DNA from: Muricea muricata
Lineage: Eukaryota; Cnidaria; Anthozoa; Malacalcyonacea; Plexauridae
Direction of reading: 5' to 3'
Length of the DNA: 64,000 nucleotides
Assembly: GCA_963855995.1 (NCBI GenBank)
Contig: OY979718.1
Span: forward strand, 37,215,059 to 37,279,058
In this document: one piece after another, positions 11,625 to 24,444 of the stretch
Numbering within the stretch: position 1 is the first letter of the stretch
Layout: every line of letters begins with the position of its first letter
Translations under genes and position numbers: made by a program
The notes under the pieces: model-generated
Seen by the model: the letters and a program-made list of their open reading frames with translations, nothing else
What the model was told of the DNA's origin: nothing
The model's database searches: none

Positions 11625-11887
11625 TAGTTAACCATAGATATTAGAAAAAGGGATGGATTGGCAACTCTTTTGTTATCTATATTTTATCTTCAGTTGAGCA
11701 CACCGGAAGCAAACATTGCCCAACTTGTATGGTAATTATGCTCATGAACTCAATTTCGTTTATGCGCATAATTACCATAGTGCAATGTTTGTTTCCGGTT
11801 TATTCAAAATAACTGAACCGAAGATCGTGCATAGTATTGAATAGCGTTGCCAATCCATTCCCCTTTCTAATATCTATGAGTTAACTA
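11625..11887. mobile_element. 263-bp MITE with long TIRs
   Basis: TIRs of about 40 bp start GTTAACCATAGATATTAGAA and run to GGATTGGCAAC. A second inner inverted pair (CCGGAAGCAAACATTG / CAATGTTTGTTTCCGG) makes most of the element self-complementary. TA borders both ends, which fits a Tc1/mariner-type target duplication. Confidence 0.8.
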
Positions 11888-12309
11888 AATGGCTAATTCA
11901 TTCTTTACGTACCGAAAAGAAATTTTATTTTTTGGTTAGACTTCCTGGTTTTCATTACATCTTATTACGTGCTCTGGCGATGGTGTGGACAAGTTTAAAT
12001 GAGATTTAAAAAGAAACGGGTTTCTATGGTGTGGAACATGCTCCCATAATTGTTGTCCATCCCATTGCATATCGCTAGATGGTTACCATCTCCTTTATAC
12101 CATACTCCTGTCCCAGAACACCTCACGCAGGGATCACATGCCGCCAAAGAAAATATTAACTATTTCACTGCATCACATTTATTCGCCAGAAATATACAAC
12201 CCTATCACATGTTATTTTCATCCTAGTTGGCGAAATGATAATATTGTCAATTTCTTGCACCCTAAAAAAACTGCATGTCTGTAGTGTGCATACATGTAAT
12301 TGATCTAAG

Positions 12310-12529
12310 ACTACGTTTACGCTACTCTGGATCGGTTTGAAAACGGCGCAAAAAATTAACAAAACGGTGTTTCGTGTTTACACCGCATCGGAGCGGATTT
12401 GTTCGAAAACGTCACTTTTAATTTACCTCAGCAATACGACCACGCTTTCTAATCGTGGTCGGAACGAAGATGGAGTGCTGGCGTTCTGTAAACACAAACG
12501 CCGTTATTTTTTGGTGCGCATACGAGCGT
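12310..12529. mobile_element. Truncated foldback-type element
   Basis: Begins ACTACGTTTACGCTACTC and contains GGATCGGTTTGAAAACGG, a type of terminal sequence normally mirrored at the other end. The mirrored end is missing, and the piece abuts the solo element end at 12530. Confidence 0.4.
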
Positions 12530-12696
12530 CAACAGCGCCATATTTTTTCAGTCATGTGACTAACATCAAATATCAACATCGTAAAGATCTTCCCACAACT
12601 TTGCTTTGATGTTCGTAAGTTTTAATGAATAGCAATGCTTGTTTTGAATTCGTACGACATAAATATCTTATAAAACTAATATCGTGGGTCGCAGTG
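12530..12696 (+). mobile_element. Solo terminal fragment of the 1.6-kb long-TIR element
   Basis: Matches the right ends of the elements at 24445-26016, 37766-39100 and 55050-56548 (TCAGTCATGTGACTAACATC onward), including the terminus GGGTCGCAGTG followed by TA at 12697-12698. The rest of the element is missing. Confidence 0.8.
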
Positions 12697-12837
12697 TACT
12701 CTTGTAACCGGTGGCGGCTTAGATGCTCGTATAGTGCTGTGGTGGCCCACATATTAATATCGTTTCATTTAGTTTTCAATTTATATTCACTGGTAATATT
12801 GTCGGTTTTTTAGACTCCCAAAGTAGCTGCATATCTA

Positions 12838-13568
12838 CAGGGTGTCCCAAAAAGAACGGAGTCCAAATTGATTGCTGAGTGAAAATACTGAAAATTTGAT
12901 CATATAGAGCGACCATTTTTTAGTGTAATGGCTTGTTCATTTTCCTTTCGAACAAGGTATTCCTTGTGTACTTTAAGCAAGTAATAAGACCACAGGAACA
13001 ATTTTAGAGCAAATGGTCAATTTGAGATGGTGTCACATGGCTAGTATTGAGACTGGCTAATGTTCACTTAATGTTTAACAGGAAACGTAATTCTCCTTGT
13101 TGAAAATTATCTTATACTAATTAACAGAATTACACAAAATATCGATAAAGCATATGATTTTTTCTGATTGAGTTTCCCTTGATCGAAATTAAATGCATTT
13201 CACCACATTTTATGGCTTAATGCATGAGATAATGATTATAGTACTTTCTTTTGAGCTGTCTTAAGACAAAATTTATTGCACGCTCCCCCAATACACTTTT
13301 ATTACAGAAGATCAACAATTGAGTCACGAAAAACAATTAAAAAATGAGATGAATGTTCAGCTTCCAAATATGAAATCCAGATAGCCACTTTGAATACAGA
13401 TTGTGAACATGTGACGCTATTAAAATCGCTCAAATTTCATAGACAACCTATCCAATGAAAGCTGAATAAACACACATTTAAACCAGAACAAACCCTAGTT
13501 TCACTGCTTAGGAATCTTTTCAAAATTTAAACTTGAATGCAGAACTCCGCTTTTTTTGGGACACCCTG
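12838..13568. mobile_element. 731-bp Tc1/mariner-type non-autonomous element
   Basis: The TIR starts CAGGGTGTCCCAAAAA and continues into a diverged CGGAGT block. The right end is the inverse. TA lies on both sides (12836-12837 and 13569-13570). The terminal sequence and TA duplication are typical of mariner-like elements. No transposase frame remains. Confidence 0.9.
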
Positions 13569-13569
13569 T

Positions 13570-15960
13570 ATATGCGTATATGTAATTAATCTATGCACTA
13601 GGTGAATTTGAAAGTTTCTATGTTTTGCCTGGTTGATTACACGTTACAAATTAAAAAAAATAGCCTTCATCGGGATCTTGTTAGAGAAGTAGATACAAAT
13701 ATAATTTGAAGAAACATGCTGTCATCAGTTTCAACTTATGCAGTGGACATTTCTGTAAATATTTTATGGTTTATACTGATAACTTTGAGAGTTCTGCCGG
13801 GAGGGTCTTATTCTTGTTTTCCCAGCAAAACGTTTGACTGAATCATATTATTTAAAACTGCACAAATCCTATTATTCCAGTGATCGTCTTGCTCAAATTT
13901 TATTCATTTTTTATGTTGATTTATCTGATCAATCGGTAGTTCCTGTGCAGTGAGTACTATTTTCCCCAGCCGATAACAGGCAATTCCCAGCATTTCAGAA
14001 ACCTCAATTCCGTCGTTTCAATCTTCTCAAATTTTCTTATATTAAAGGTTTAGTGAGGTAGAATGTTCGTTATATTTATTCCAAGGAATATACGAAGGCA
14101 CAACAAAATCATGAAATAACAAATTCGATCGACATTAAACGCGAAGACCAAGGCCTTTTGACGGGGGAATCAAAAACGTTTACGTTGTTTTTGGTAGAGG
14201 AAGATACTGTTTTGCGTGTGTTTGACTGCACTGGAAAACTAGCAGCGTTAATTTGAGATATAATCAACCCTTGGGACACTTTTATCACGATTCGTTTCAT
14301 CACCGGACCATACACCAGACCCCTTGTTCCCCCCTCCCCTCTAGCCTCCGCCCTCGGCTTTTCTTTCCAAGTCTTTTTAGTTGCTCCAGATTCATCCACT
14401 TGCTTGCGCACAGTGTCGGGTTTGTTCGTCGGCAGTCGGAAATATCCAAACTTTCCTCTAAACATGAACGAAGCTCTGAAACTTTCAAGATATTTCAAGC
14501 AATCCTGCCTTTATTTCAAGGTAATATGCTTTATTTTCTGTCAGTATTTGTAGAAGAGCATCTAGATCCCATATATAGATAAGTTTTGTGAACAATCGAG
14601 CCGAATTCAGTAAAATATTTGAACATGTAAAGTTTGTATTTTGCGCATGTGAAACCTTGATCCCCTATGATATTTGGTCGTTTCGTGCCGTAACCGTTTT
14701 GTCCCATAGTAATTTGTTCTTTGATTTGTTGTTGTTCAAATCTTCTGAAAAACAGTTTGTCAAATATTTATCCAATCCACATACTAGCAAGGGTTGTAAT
14801 ATGAGGAAAATCCCTGCCAACTTACAACTGATACAAAAAGTTTGTATCCAAGTCAAACTTGGTTAAGCAAAATAGACACTGTATACTAGACAATGTTCTA
14901 AGATTTCTCATGTAATCTAGATTTGAACAAATGTTCTAGATTTTTTATTACTTCGTCATTTAATATTTTTAAAATGAGAAAGTCGACAAAAGGCTTTCGG
15001 GACAAAATGTTAATGGTAGCGGATGACGTGGATGGGGGACAAAATGGCCATAAATCATCTTCAATTAACCCTGGTTGACACCATGGACAGTTAAAGAAAT
15101 AGATGGGAAACTCATGTTTGCACGTGATGTTTTCAGTGTGCTGAATTTGCTGATAGCATTATAACCTGGTTTCAAATTATGACATCACTGATTTAATTAT
15201 GAATGCACTTTTCACAAATAATACAGCTGAATATTTTGTATCAAAAAACATTAAATTTGACTATGCCATTCTATTATGAAATATCTAAGTATTCCCAATT
15301 GATTTTGGCAAATATTTTAAGAACAGTTAAAACTGTATCCCAAATTAGTTCAATCAATGGTTGTTTTGGAATGCCATTTTTGTAACAACAAAAGTAAAAA
15401 TTCAAAACAAAGATATGAAGCGTTTACCTCAAATACTTTGTCGTGGCATAGGCATGCTTGTAAAACAATAAAACCAATTTAAGCTTAAATATTACTGTTT
15501 GAAATTGGAAAATATATAGCAAAATTAAGAAATACCGATTGCCATTCGCAATCACCCATCACTTCACGAATTGCATCTAGATTTCAACACTGACGCCAGC
15601 TAGTGTTCCATCCATTGCTTCAACTCGAGGAAATAAGCATGAGGGTAAGCACTATAGTAACATTCGCATGTATGGATAAACACAAGATAAGCGTGGAAGG
15701 ATAAGCACAAGAAAAGGAAAATTTTGCTTTCTTGTGCTTCTACTTGCACTTGCACTTATTCTTATACTTTAGATGAAATTTACCATTACCATTCATGTTT
15801 GGTAATGGGAAACTAATTAGGTCTTATTGATAAATAAAGCATACATAAATTCCAGCAAAGTTTATGTATTTTTGAGATGTGATGTTATGTTACAAATTAA
15901 GTGTGAATGTTTCCCATTTCCAGCCATTTAAAGTTAGTTGTTTGAAAGAACTAAATAGTA
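13570..15960. other. No confident gene
   Basis: Mostly AT-rich. The minus strand at 14109-14498 has a 129-codon open frame in a locally GC-rich patch (14320-14450). Its product is basic and low in complexity (KSRGRRLEGRGEQG in an alternative frame), and I cannot assign it. The patch at 15640-15790 has degenerate repeats of AAGCACAAG and TGCACTTG that are partly mirrored. Confidence 0.35.
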
Positions 15961-16145
15961 TTTAACAATTATTCGCGGAAGGCGAAGTGATTATTTGTAA
16001 ATATTCACCTCAACTTTGTTTTGACTTCATCTCGATGGAATTTTCACCAATAATCACTTCATTTAACAATTATTCACCGAAGAATTGGTGATTATCGTCT
16101 TGGTGAATATTCACCAATAATCACTGAGCCTGAGGTGAGTAATTG
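15961..16145. repeat. Foldback repeat with AATTATTCACC blocks
   Basis: Repeated and inverted blocks (TTTAACAATTATTC, GGTGATTATCG, GAATATTCACCAATAATCAC) make this a short, partly self-complementary element ending CTGAGGTGAGTAATTG. No coding capacity. Confidence 0.6.
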
Positions 16146-16329
16146 CTTTAGTATGATCACATAGGGAAAAAATTACAAAAATATGTTTCATATTTAAAAG
16201 CACTATCTGTCACATTGACAAAACGATTGGTGGCCATAGTGTGTCATAATCACCCCTAGAGTTGTGGTGTGCCCAGATTGAATAAATCTGTCCCTCCCCC
16301 CTGTTGCCCTTCATGCATGAGATGGTGTA

Positions 16330-16503
16330 TGAGGGGCTTTGGTAGTGAATTGTTTAAACCACTTGCCTTGCATCTCATTGGTGACAGAAGCAATGCTCAT
16401 TAGGGTCAACTTAATATGATTTGAACCCTTTCCTCATCTAGTCAATGCTCTACCAAAAGTCATGGGTTTCTCTAAGTATTCTGGTTTCTTCCCGCAGGAA
16501 ATA
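16330..16503 (+). repeat. Older SINE-like copy
   Basis: Contains the block GGGTTTCTCTAAGTATTCTG followed by GTTTCTTCCCGCAGG, a diverged duplicate of the block in the next copy. The upstream part (TTTGGTAGTGAATTG...) may be a decayed tRNA-like head. Confidence 0.45.
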
Positions 16504-16513
16504 ATGTGGGAAT

Positions 16514-16855
16514 TCTGTGGTGTAGTGGTCAGACCACTCATCTTTCACCTATAAGGTTCCGAATTTGATCCCCAGTAAGGTGGATATGAATTCAGTCCTC
16601 ATGGGAAAAGAGTATAGTCAACGCTCTAGTGAAAGTCTTGGGTTTTCTCTGGGTACTCCAGTTTCCTCCCTCTGGAAAAGTTAACAGGGTGGGATAGGTA
16701 ATACAGGCCTACAGTAATTGGCTCATGCTGTTGTGGTGACCCTGCTCCTGTGGGTAAGCTACTGTAAAAAAAACAGTATATGTGCACAGTGATTGGTATA
16801 TATTGTTGTGGTGACCCTGCCCTTGTTGCGAAGCTAAATAACATATATGCCCTCT
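16514..16855 (+). repeat. tRNA-derived SINE-like element
   Basis: The head has box-A-like TGGTGTAGTGGTCAGACCA (near 16518) and a box-B-like end TTTGATCCCC (near 16563), about 50 bp apart as in tRNA-derived SINEs. The body carries GGGTTTTCTCTGGGTACTCC and GTTTCCTCCC, a conserved block familiar from metazoan SINEs. The tail holds two imperfect repeats of TGTTGTGGTGACCCTGC. The exact SINE family is not determined. Confidence 0.6.
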
Positions 16856-17733
16856 ACAAAATGATAGTTAGAAATGTCTGGTCAAATTTGTATTTGCTGA
16901 TCATATATTTTGACATTTTTGTAGGTTTTCTGTAAATTGCATTGGATCCAGCCGATCAGTCATGAAGAAGTGAACACTGTTGATGAAAAGTGTGGAGAAG
17001 GTCTTAATATTTTCATGTTTTATTTTTAATTGAAGTGCTTCAAATATTTCTTGGGTGATTTTCCTGTCACACACAAGACATTGCTATTTATTTTGGTGTC
17101 ACAAAATTTGAATGCCTGTCAAACGTTGCGGCACTAGCTGTAACTCTCTGAAGCTAACTGAATCAGGGTTGGTAACTTAGCTTTTTTGTGGCTAAATAAT
17201 TCAATTTTAGCTTTTTTATTACTTTTTTGGCCTTGACAATTTGCTTGGCCATTTTGCTTTATTTTGGCTTTTTTGTGAGTGACAGGAATTAAAGTAAAAA
17301 ACTGTTGATTTGCAAACACATTCATGTGATATGCACTATTTTATGTATGCATTCAACTTAAAATTATTTTGTTTTATGCAAAAGTTCATGCAAAAGAGCC
17401 AATTTTAAACCATGCAAATTTTTTTTGCCTACCTGCATAAACCCAATATACAGGCATGAAAACTATGAACACCAATGGAACTGACATGTCATGTGTGTGA
17501 GCGGAGAGGAGTCTAAACATATGATTTCCACAATAAGTGGCTATGTTTATATTTTGAAAAAAATGCAAGTGCACTTTTTTATCCAGCACCAAAAGAAAGA
17601 CAATGTTGAATGTTAATGTTAACATTATTATTTCATTATTCTACAATGAGTAGGACATCGAGCAGAATTCAAAGTCAACAAATTGCTCTTTATTCAAAAA
17701 CCTAACAATTTGTGTAAAATAGTATTCTGTTTC

Positions 17734-18458
17734 TAGTGATTGACCGATAGTACAAACATCGGTTTTACCGATAGCCGATTTTTTTTCATCACTCGTACCC
17801 GATACCGATACCGATTTTTAATGATGTCATAATGTTATCAGTTGATCAAATCAAGGTGACGTCACTCATTTTGATTTGAATTTTAGATTATGTTTTAGAC
17901 GATATTGGACACAAAAAATTTTTTATAGTTCAAGTTAAATTAAAACTGTAGTATGTTAACGATGTATAATTTTAGTCTACTACACGAGAAAAATAATTTC
18001 GCTTCGCAATTTTTTGTTATCATTAGCTATTACTAGCTGATTTACCTACAAAATCATTGGTAAAAAATATTGGTAAAAAACAATTTCGCAACAACGAATC
18101 ATAATAGAAATACGAAATATCTTGAATTTGTAGCTCAGAACGTTGCCTAGGGAGTGAAAGAGAATAATCGTATTTCAATTAATAAAAGTAATGAATTGAA
18201 TATGTGACATGCATTCGCAAAAGAATACTGATAAAACGTGACATTTGCTTAGGGTAAAGTTATGGTTTTACCCTGAGTCCCTAGCAGATACAAAATATCT
18301 GTATTTCCACGCGCGATGCATATAATTTGTACTGCGTGAATTTTCTCAATTATCGGTTTCACACAATCGGTAAATATTTACAAAACTACCGATACTGATT
18401 GTCTACCGATATGGCAAATATCGGCCCGATAACGATACCGATTATCGGTCAATCACTA
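17734..18458. mobile_element. 725-bp hAT non-autonomous element
   Basis: TIR TAGTGATTGACCGATA at both ends, with several ACCGAT sub-repeats just inside. A perfect 8-bp target duplication TCTGTTTC flanks it (17726-17733 and 18459-18466), as expected for hAT. No transposase frame. Confidence 0.95.
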
Positions 18459-18943
18459 TCTGTTTCTAAAAAATTATTATTACTAAATGCATGATTGGTT
18501 TATTTGTAGGTCCTATTTGAAAAAACCTCAAGTTGGCCTCAGTGATTAAACAATTGGGTTTGTCATGGTTTGACTTTGTGGTATTTTACTGACTTAACAT
18601 AAAGGAGATTGAGGCAGTTTTATCAGAAACAATTCTCTAGAATTTTAATATGGCTATTAAATCCACTGTTGTTGAATACATAGTTTAGTCTGCTTAGACA
18701 TAAAAAAACAGTTATTTAAGTTGATAAAAAAGCATTTTAAAAACACATTTTTTTGTTTCCTGGTTTACCATCTCAATCTTCTTTTGTATGTTTTGTAAGT
18801 CATCTTTCAACTTTCAGTGTTGATCTAAGTTTGGAAAGTTCAGTTTGAAAATCACAACAGTTTTAGTTCTGACATTATTTGATAAACTTTCAGAACCACT
18901 CAAGTACACAAAACGTAAAAGTTAAAATTGAAAATACATTTAA

Positions 18944-19599
18944 GGTGGCTCGATACAGTTTTCAAAAAATTAAGCTATAGTTTACTTAACACCTTTAATT
19001 TTCATGCTGTTAAATTTAAATAAGTCCGTATTGAATTGTTCATGTATTATAACATATTTTATTTCAAATTATGGCAGTTTTGATGGCCAATACTCAGTTT
19101 CTATGGCAACTCATGCATATGAAATTTACTCAGAAACGATGTATTTTGCTGTGAACACCACATAGTAACATTGGGCAAAATTTAAAGAATTCTGTAAAGC
19201 CAATTTTTTTTAACTACAAAAATACTGTTTTCTTGAAAAACATTTTTTCACAGAAAAGCATTTTTTTATTTTATAATGTATAATGCAAGACTTTTTTGGT
19301 ACGATAGTACGATACTGCATACAAAATTTGAAGAAAGATCACCGGAGAGGTTAAGGAGATATATCACATTCACATACTGTTTTAAAAATTGAATTTTTGA
19401 ATGACACTAGCAATTAGTGAATCCACATGGAGTTTGCATTTTTATGTGCGAGATGGCATCAGCATTTCACACGACATGCAATATTCGATGTTTTATGTAT
19501 CTCTTTGTTGTAAACATGATTTATAAGAAGATTTGTGTGAATAACATTAAACCTAGCGCATGCCATTTTTATTTGTGAGCATTACTATATCGAGCCACC
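18944..19599. mobile_element. 656-bp TTAA element (piggyBac-like)
   Basis: TIR GGTGGCTCGATA at both ends and TTAA on both sides (18940-18943 and 19600-19603). The inside is AT-rich and non-coding. A second, left-truncated copy lies at 45044-45601 next to the kinase pseudogene. Confidence 0.9.
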
Positions 19600-19603
19600 T
19601 TAA

Positions 19604-21502
19604 TTTGCAGTGCTTCATGCTAATTTATCTGTGAAACAAATTGTGATTTTGTAACAGAGCTTTCCTTCTTTAAGATTAACTACTTGAAGTCAAAATAACT
19701 GGCATGTTATCTTTACCTCATTGCAAATTGGAACGTTTTTGGAATTGAGATGAATTGAAGCAGTTGAACTTTGTAGGAAAAACAAAACAGTTGAAGTGGA
19801 GGAAACTTCCTTAACTAACATAACAAGGAGAACCACAACTAGACAACTAAATTCTGTCGGCTATGTTTTGCATTGTAGCAAAGAAAAGATGGAAAATTAA
19901 ATGCTATCACAAGGGAGCTCTAACAGTATTTCAACAAATCAAACATTAACAGCAATGCTATATTTCAGATTTTACCCATTTCTTAGCATGAAAAATTTAG
20001 TTTGTTGTATATCAGATCTTTTCTATGAAAAATAAAATGGTCCAGCATTAGATAAGGTAAATTAATATAAATCAGTTGCAGACTTTGATTTTATTAATAG
20101 CATTTGTGCAATTACAGTACAAGATTTTTTCTTTAATCTTCAAATTTTTTTCCTGAACTTTTCATGTTGTCTGGTTGTGGTAAATTAGTGTTTGGCAATT
20201 GAAATATTTGTTTAAAATTTCTATTCCATTTGCTTCAGTTCAAGTTTACTTTTCAAATAGTTCTAGTTTGTAACCATAATAATATTACAAGAAAACAGGT
20301 TCACGCGGCTTTTTAACATGGTCTTTTCAATTCAACAAGTGAAGATATACTTCAAGAAATTTGTTTTTAACCTGACAATGTTACCTTTCAAAATTAACTA
20401 AATTCCATTTCTTAATAAGGATTCCATCTTCAGTTCTCACTTCTCAATACCAGACCAGTGTAAATTATCTGTTTTGACTTTTTAATTTGTTTTCTTTAAC
20501 ATTGAAACTACGAGATTATAAAAGGCGACAAAGCATGAAAGTCAATAATGTGGCACACATTTCTCTTGATTATTGATAATTGCTGTACATTTTGCACTTT
20601 GACAAATCCTGGTTTACTATTAAGTAACTTCAGTAGTAGCTGGGCAGTCAAAGAGTTGTTTTTCCGCTTTTGTCTCTATGAAAAATAGCATTTGACCCAA
20701 TAAAGAAAAACAAAATTATGTCAACCAAATTATCATAATTTGTGGAGAAAGCTTCTGTTCTTGTGAACACCAGAAGAAATGAGGTGTCTTAGACTTTTTT
20801 AATATTCTTCGCTAAAAAAATTCATACAGTTGTGTAGTGAAATGTCTAAGGAATTTGTTTTTAAAATAACGCAGTGCTCTACACAGTATCCGAAAATGTT
20901 TTCGTTTTTACTCTATGTAGTCTGGATTTTTATTTCGAAAATGAAGTTAGAATATTTAACAATTCAACATTGTCAGGTTGGAAACACAATCAGAAAAATA
21001 TATAGCTCGGAGCATTAAAATTTCATACCCTTTTTAATTTCGTATTTTTGCATAAATCATTGTCTCTGTGATTTTTCGACATATCCAAGTTTGTTAGACC
21101 TGGTAAGCCTTACCATCCTTTTGAGCCATATATTTTTTGTGATTGTAAAGCAACTCGGCGTTGTATGCTGGACGGTTTCTTTGCAAAACTCTGAAAACTT
21201 TTCATTTCATGATTATAATATATCTCGAAGTTTTTTAGACACAGTGAAAAGACACAGGACTTGTTCCTTCACTTGTGTTCTGTCACTTGTGTTAAGTGCA
21301 TTGTTTACTGTCGTGTTCTGTTTTCTTGTATTATTATTTGAATGAGTACAAGTTTGTGGTAGTTAATCTCTTTTTATTGTTATTCAAATTGTAATCTTTA
21401 CAAATTCTTTTTAATAAATTGTTTACAAAATTTACATGTGCCCCCTTTTAATTAAAAATTCAATTCCCATGGGAATTGAGAAATTTAATAAAAAAAATCC
21501 CC
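19604..21502. other. No gene seen
   Basis: AT-rich sequence without recognisable proteins. Open frames at 20830-21018 and 21091-21345 are short, hydrophobic and without family resemblance. Confidence 0.4.
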
Positions 21503-21620
21503 CTACCCTGGCCAGCTCCCCAAGTGCTACTTCCACCTAAGTATAAGTACTTGCACATATAGTGCAAGTACTTTTACTTATTTAGGGTGAAAGTAGCACT
21601 CGGTGAGCTGGCCAGGGTAG
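21503..21620. repeat. 118-bp foldback MITE
   Basis: CTACCCTGGCCAGCTC at the left is mirrored by GAGCTGGCCAGGGTAG at the right. Inner arms AGTGCTACTT..ACCTAA and AGTACTTGCAC are also mirrored, so the whole piece is one hairpin. Confidence 0.85.
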
Positions 21621-21624
21621 CCGG

Positions 21625-24440
21625 CGAAGAGAAGACCAACCTTGCAAATGCTAATGCAATTGCTAAGTTGATCTTCCCTAAAGAGCAGCCGCGCATACCT
21701 AGCAAATGAAAACAACAAACATTAGTGACTTAAGTACTTAGCATGCAAATTTCATTCCCAAAGCCAAAATGACAAGTGCCCCCCTCTGATCCTACCAACT
21801 TCCTACCTGCCTCAGTTCTAAGCTGTCTTCCTCGGTTCTGAGCTCCTGCATTCCATTCGTTACTCTCACTTTCCTCCCCCATCGCACAGTCACTCACAGC
21901 TGATAAACCCACATGCACCACCACCACCCCGACTGCCACCGAAAATCAAAAGAATTAAAATTTTGATAAAGTATGAATTTTGAATGTATTTATTTGGGTA
22001 TTTTAGGTCAAACCCAAACAGAAAAAAGTCAAATGTAAAAACATCAAATGTCGTACATAAAACAGGTGAGAATTTGAGAATTCTACTTAAATTTCCTTGC
22101 AAAATACAGAAAACTCAATACGCATTTTTTCCAGTAAATAATAATAATCATAGACTAATTTAGCTGATGTTGATACTTGCGTGGAAATGAAGATAGCATA
22201 CTTTCAAAAATTTTAGTTCTTTAATAAACCTAGCCCCATGCAACTTACACACGGCTCACACCCTCGCAGTCCATACATTTAGCTAATAAATTACGTTACA
22301 AACAAAAAAAGCAAAATAAAATGATAAATTACGTTATCTCTAGCTACTTAAACCCACTTAGACTGATTATTTGGTTGATTTTTCAAACGTAAAACCTTAG
22401 CTGAAAGGGCATGGGCTTTTCGTTGTGTTTACTGGTCTGAAGTAAATTTAATCCTGATACTTACCAAATAATACCAAATTCTAAGGCTGGGTCAAATAAG
22501 CGTGAGAATTATGCGAAAATGAAAAGCATTTTAAAACGTGAAACTCAACTCCAGTTGTTTTTACATTACGAGTCATCTATAGAAATATAAAGCCTTATTG
22601 ACCGTAGTTGACATGAAACTTTAATGTTCCTATAGTTAGTACAGTTACTCTATATAGTCCAAAGGCATCGAAATATTTTAAAACTTTACCGCAAGTCTCG
22701 TACTTATTTAACCGAAACGCCTTTATTTGCATGGTACGTCGCAGCTGCTCTCAAACAACTTCCGTTATTTCCTTTAGTGCACACAAACAATGGCTTAATT
22801 GTCCAATTGTTTCTGTTTACCAAAACAAACCCGAAAGCACCAAGATACTTATCATATTTATAATCAAAGAGGATTCTCGTTAGGTCAAGTCTCCACCATG
22901 AATTTGAATATTACCATGGTAACCAAGCATGTTGTATTCCCTTGGGCATATAAAAAGGCCAAAAAATACATGCAATGATACTATTTTTTACATGTATCAA
23001 TGAAGTTAAGTAAGAAATAGTAAAATAGTATACTCCCTTGAAAACTGGCAAAAAATCTCAAGTCTTATTTCCTTGTACGCATTGTTTTAAACTTGTATTG
23101 TGTAAATTCATCTTGATATTTTATCCTAAGTTACTGCTTTTTCTTTTTTCACAACGAGAAACAACGATTATTTTGACGAGAAAAAAATAAAATTTACCGA
23201 AATCCTCTTTGATTTGTAAAGAATAAGTATTTTGTTTTCTACTAACTTGTAAATTACCACTACTTTTTATTACGATCTTCTCATTCTTGTGGATTGTCAT
23301 TGTTTTGTGGCCAATGTCGTCCAGGATCGTTCAAGCTCACACCCCGTCATCTTTGGAAATGAAATAATCGTATCCGTTAGATAATTCGATTCAATTACAA
23401 AATATTCTTAACAGAATCATCTTGTATTTATGTTGCTTATTTTGAATAGCAATTACTGTTCCTATTAAATATGTCAATTTGTATTCAAAATTGTAGGGAA
23501 ATATTTCACGTTAAGCATTCGTGCCAACTACTCGTTAAAATTCAATCATTTACAATTAAAGGTTAGAAGGAAGGCGTAGCTTCAGCTTTATCAACGTGGA
23601 AGGTGGTATTTTATCTGAGAATAACAGCTTGATGTCTATATACACCAATTTTGAACTTTATTGTTCTTTATTGTTCAATAAATACTGGAACGATAACTTC
23701 AGGTGAAAATCCTCATGTTTAAGCAAACAATAAATTTCAACGACCATATGTTGGGTGAACAATAAAGTTTAACGACCATAAGATTGTTGTAAAGTGCCAT
23801 TTTCCCTAGCAATTTCCCAATTTTTAAAAATACTGTATTGATTACTTTTACATCTAAGTGAAAACATCAAATCTCGGTACTTGCTTGGTGTCAACCGTGC
23901 CAACAGAAGCAAACGATATGGCGAAAAATTTCAAAACAACGTCTTATTCTAAATAATTTTATGATTACCTGGACAACTATTATACAGTTTGCTTAAATGT
24001 TGCTTACTTCTCTAGACGATTTGATTTTGGGCTATTTTGGATATGTATGTTACGTCACAAGCAGGGCGCGAAATTATATTTCCTGCCTATTTTCAACACA
24101 ATATTCATCGGCAATATTTTAAGCAATCTTGTAGCGATCTTCCATGGGAGGTTTTTGAGGCTGGGAAAAAGTCCAAAAGAATGCACAGACTTCGCTACAT
24201 TCCACTACTGTGGGATCCAGTGCACTATGCAGGTGCACAATATTTAAACAGGTTGAAGATGGCTTAAGCCTGAAAATGGGCATTTGTTTTATATCCCTTT
24301 GATTAGTGCATAGGACGTAGCTTAATTAGCACGTACGTAGGACGTTTGGATGTACTAGCTACATTATACCAATATTACTGAAACAAAGTAATTATAGATG
24401 TCTTTGTTATTGTCGGCTTAATATCTACATATCAATGATC
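21625..24440. other. No gene seen
   Basis: No recognisable coding or RNA gene. Near 23650-23790 there are scattered repeats of TTATTGTTC and CAACGACCATA. The overlapping open frames at 24037-24267 have no identifiable product. Confidence 0.4.
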
Positions 24441-24444
24441 TATA

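Noticed and set aside
14109-14498. 129-codon minus-strand frame as a gene
   Set aside because: Basic, low-complexity product in a GC-rich patch, overlapped by a similar-length frame on the other strand. No family or splice support.
16516-16575. Functional tRNA gene
   Set aside because: Box-like motifs are present but I could not form a convincing acceptor stem, and a SINE body follows directly.
24037-24267. Two overlapping + strand frames as a small gene
   Set aside because: Different frames of the same stretch are open and neither has a recognisable motif or conservation clue.
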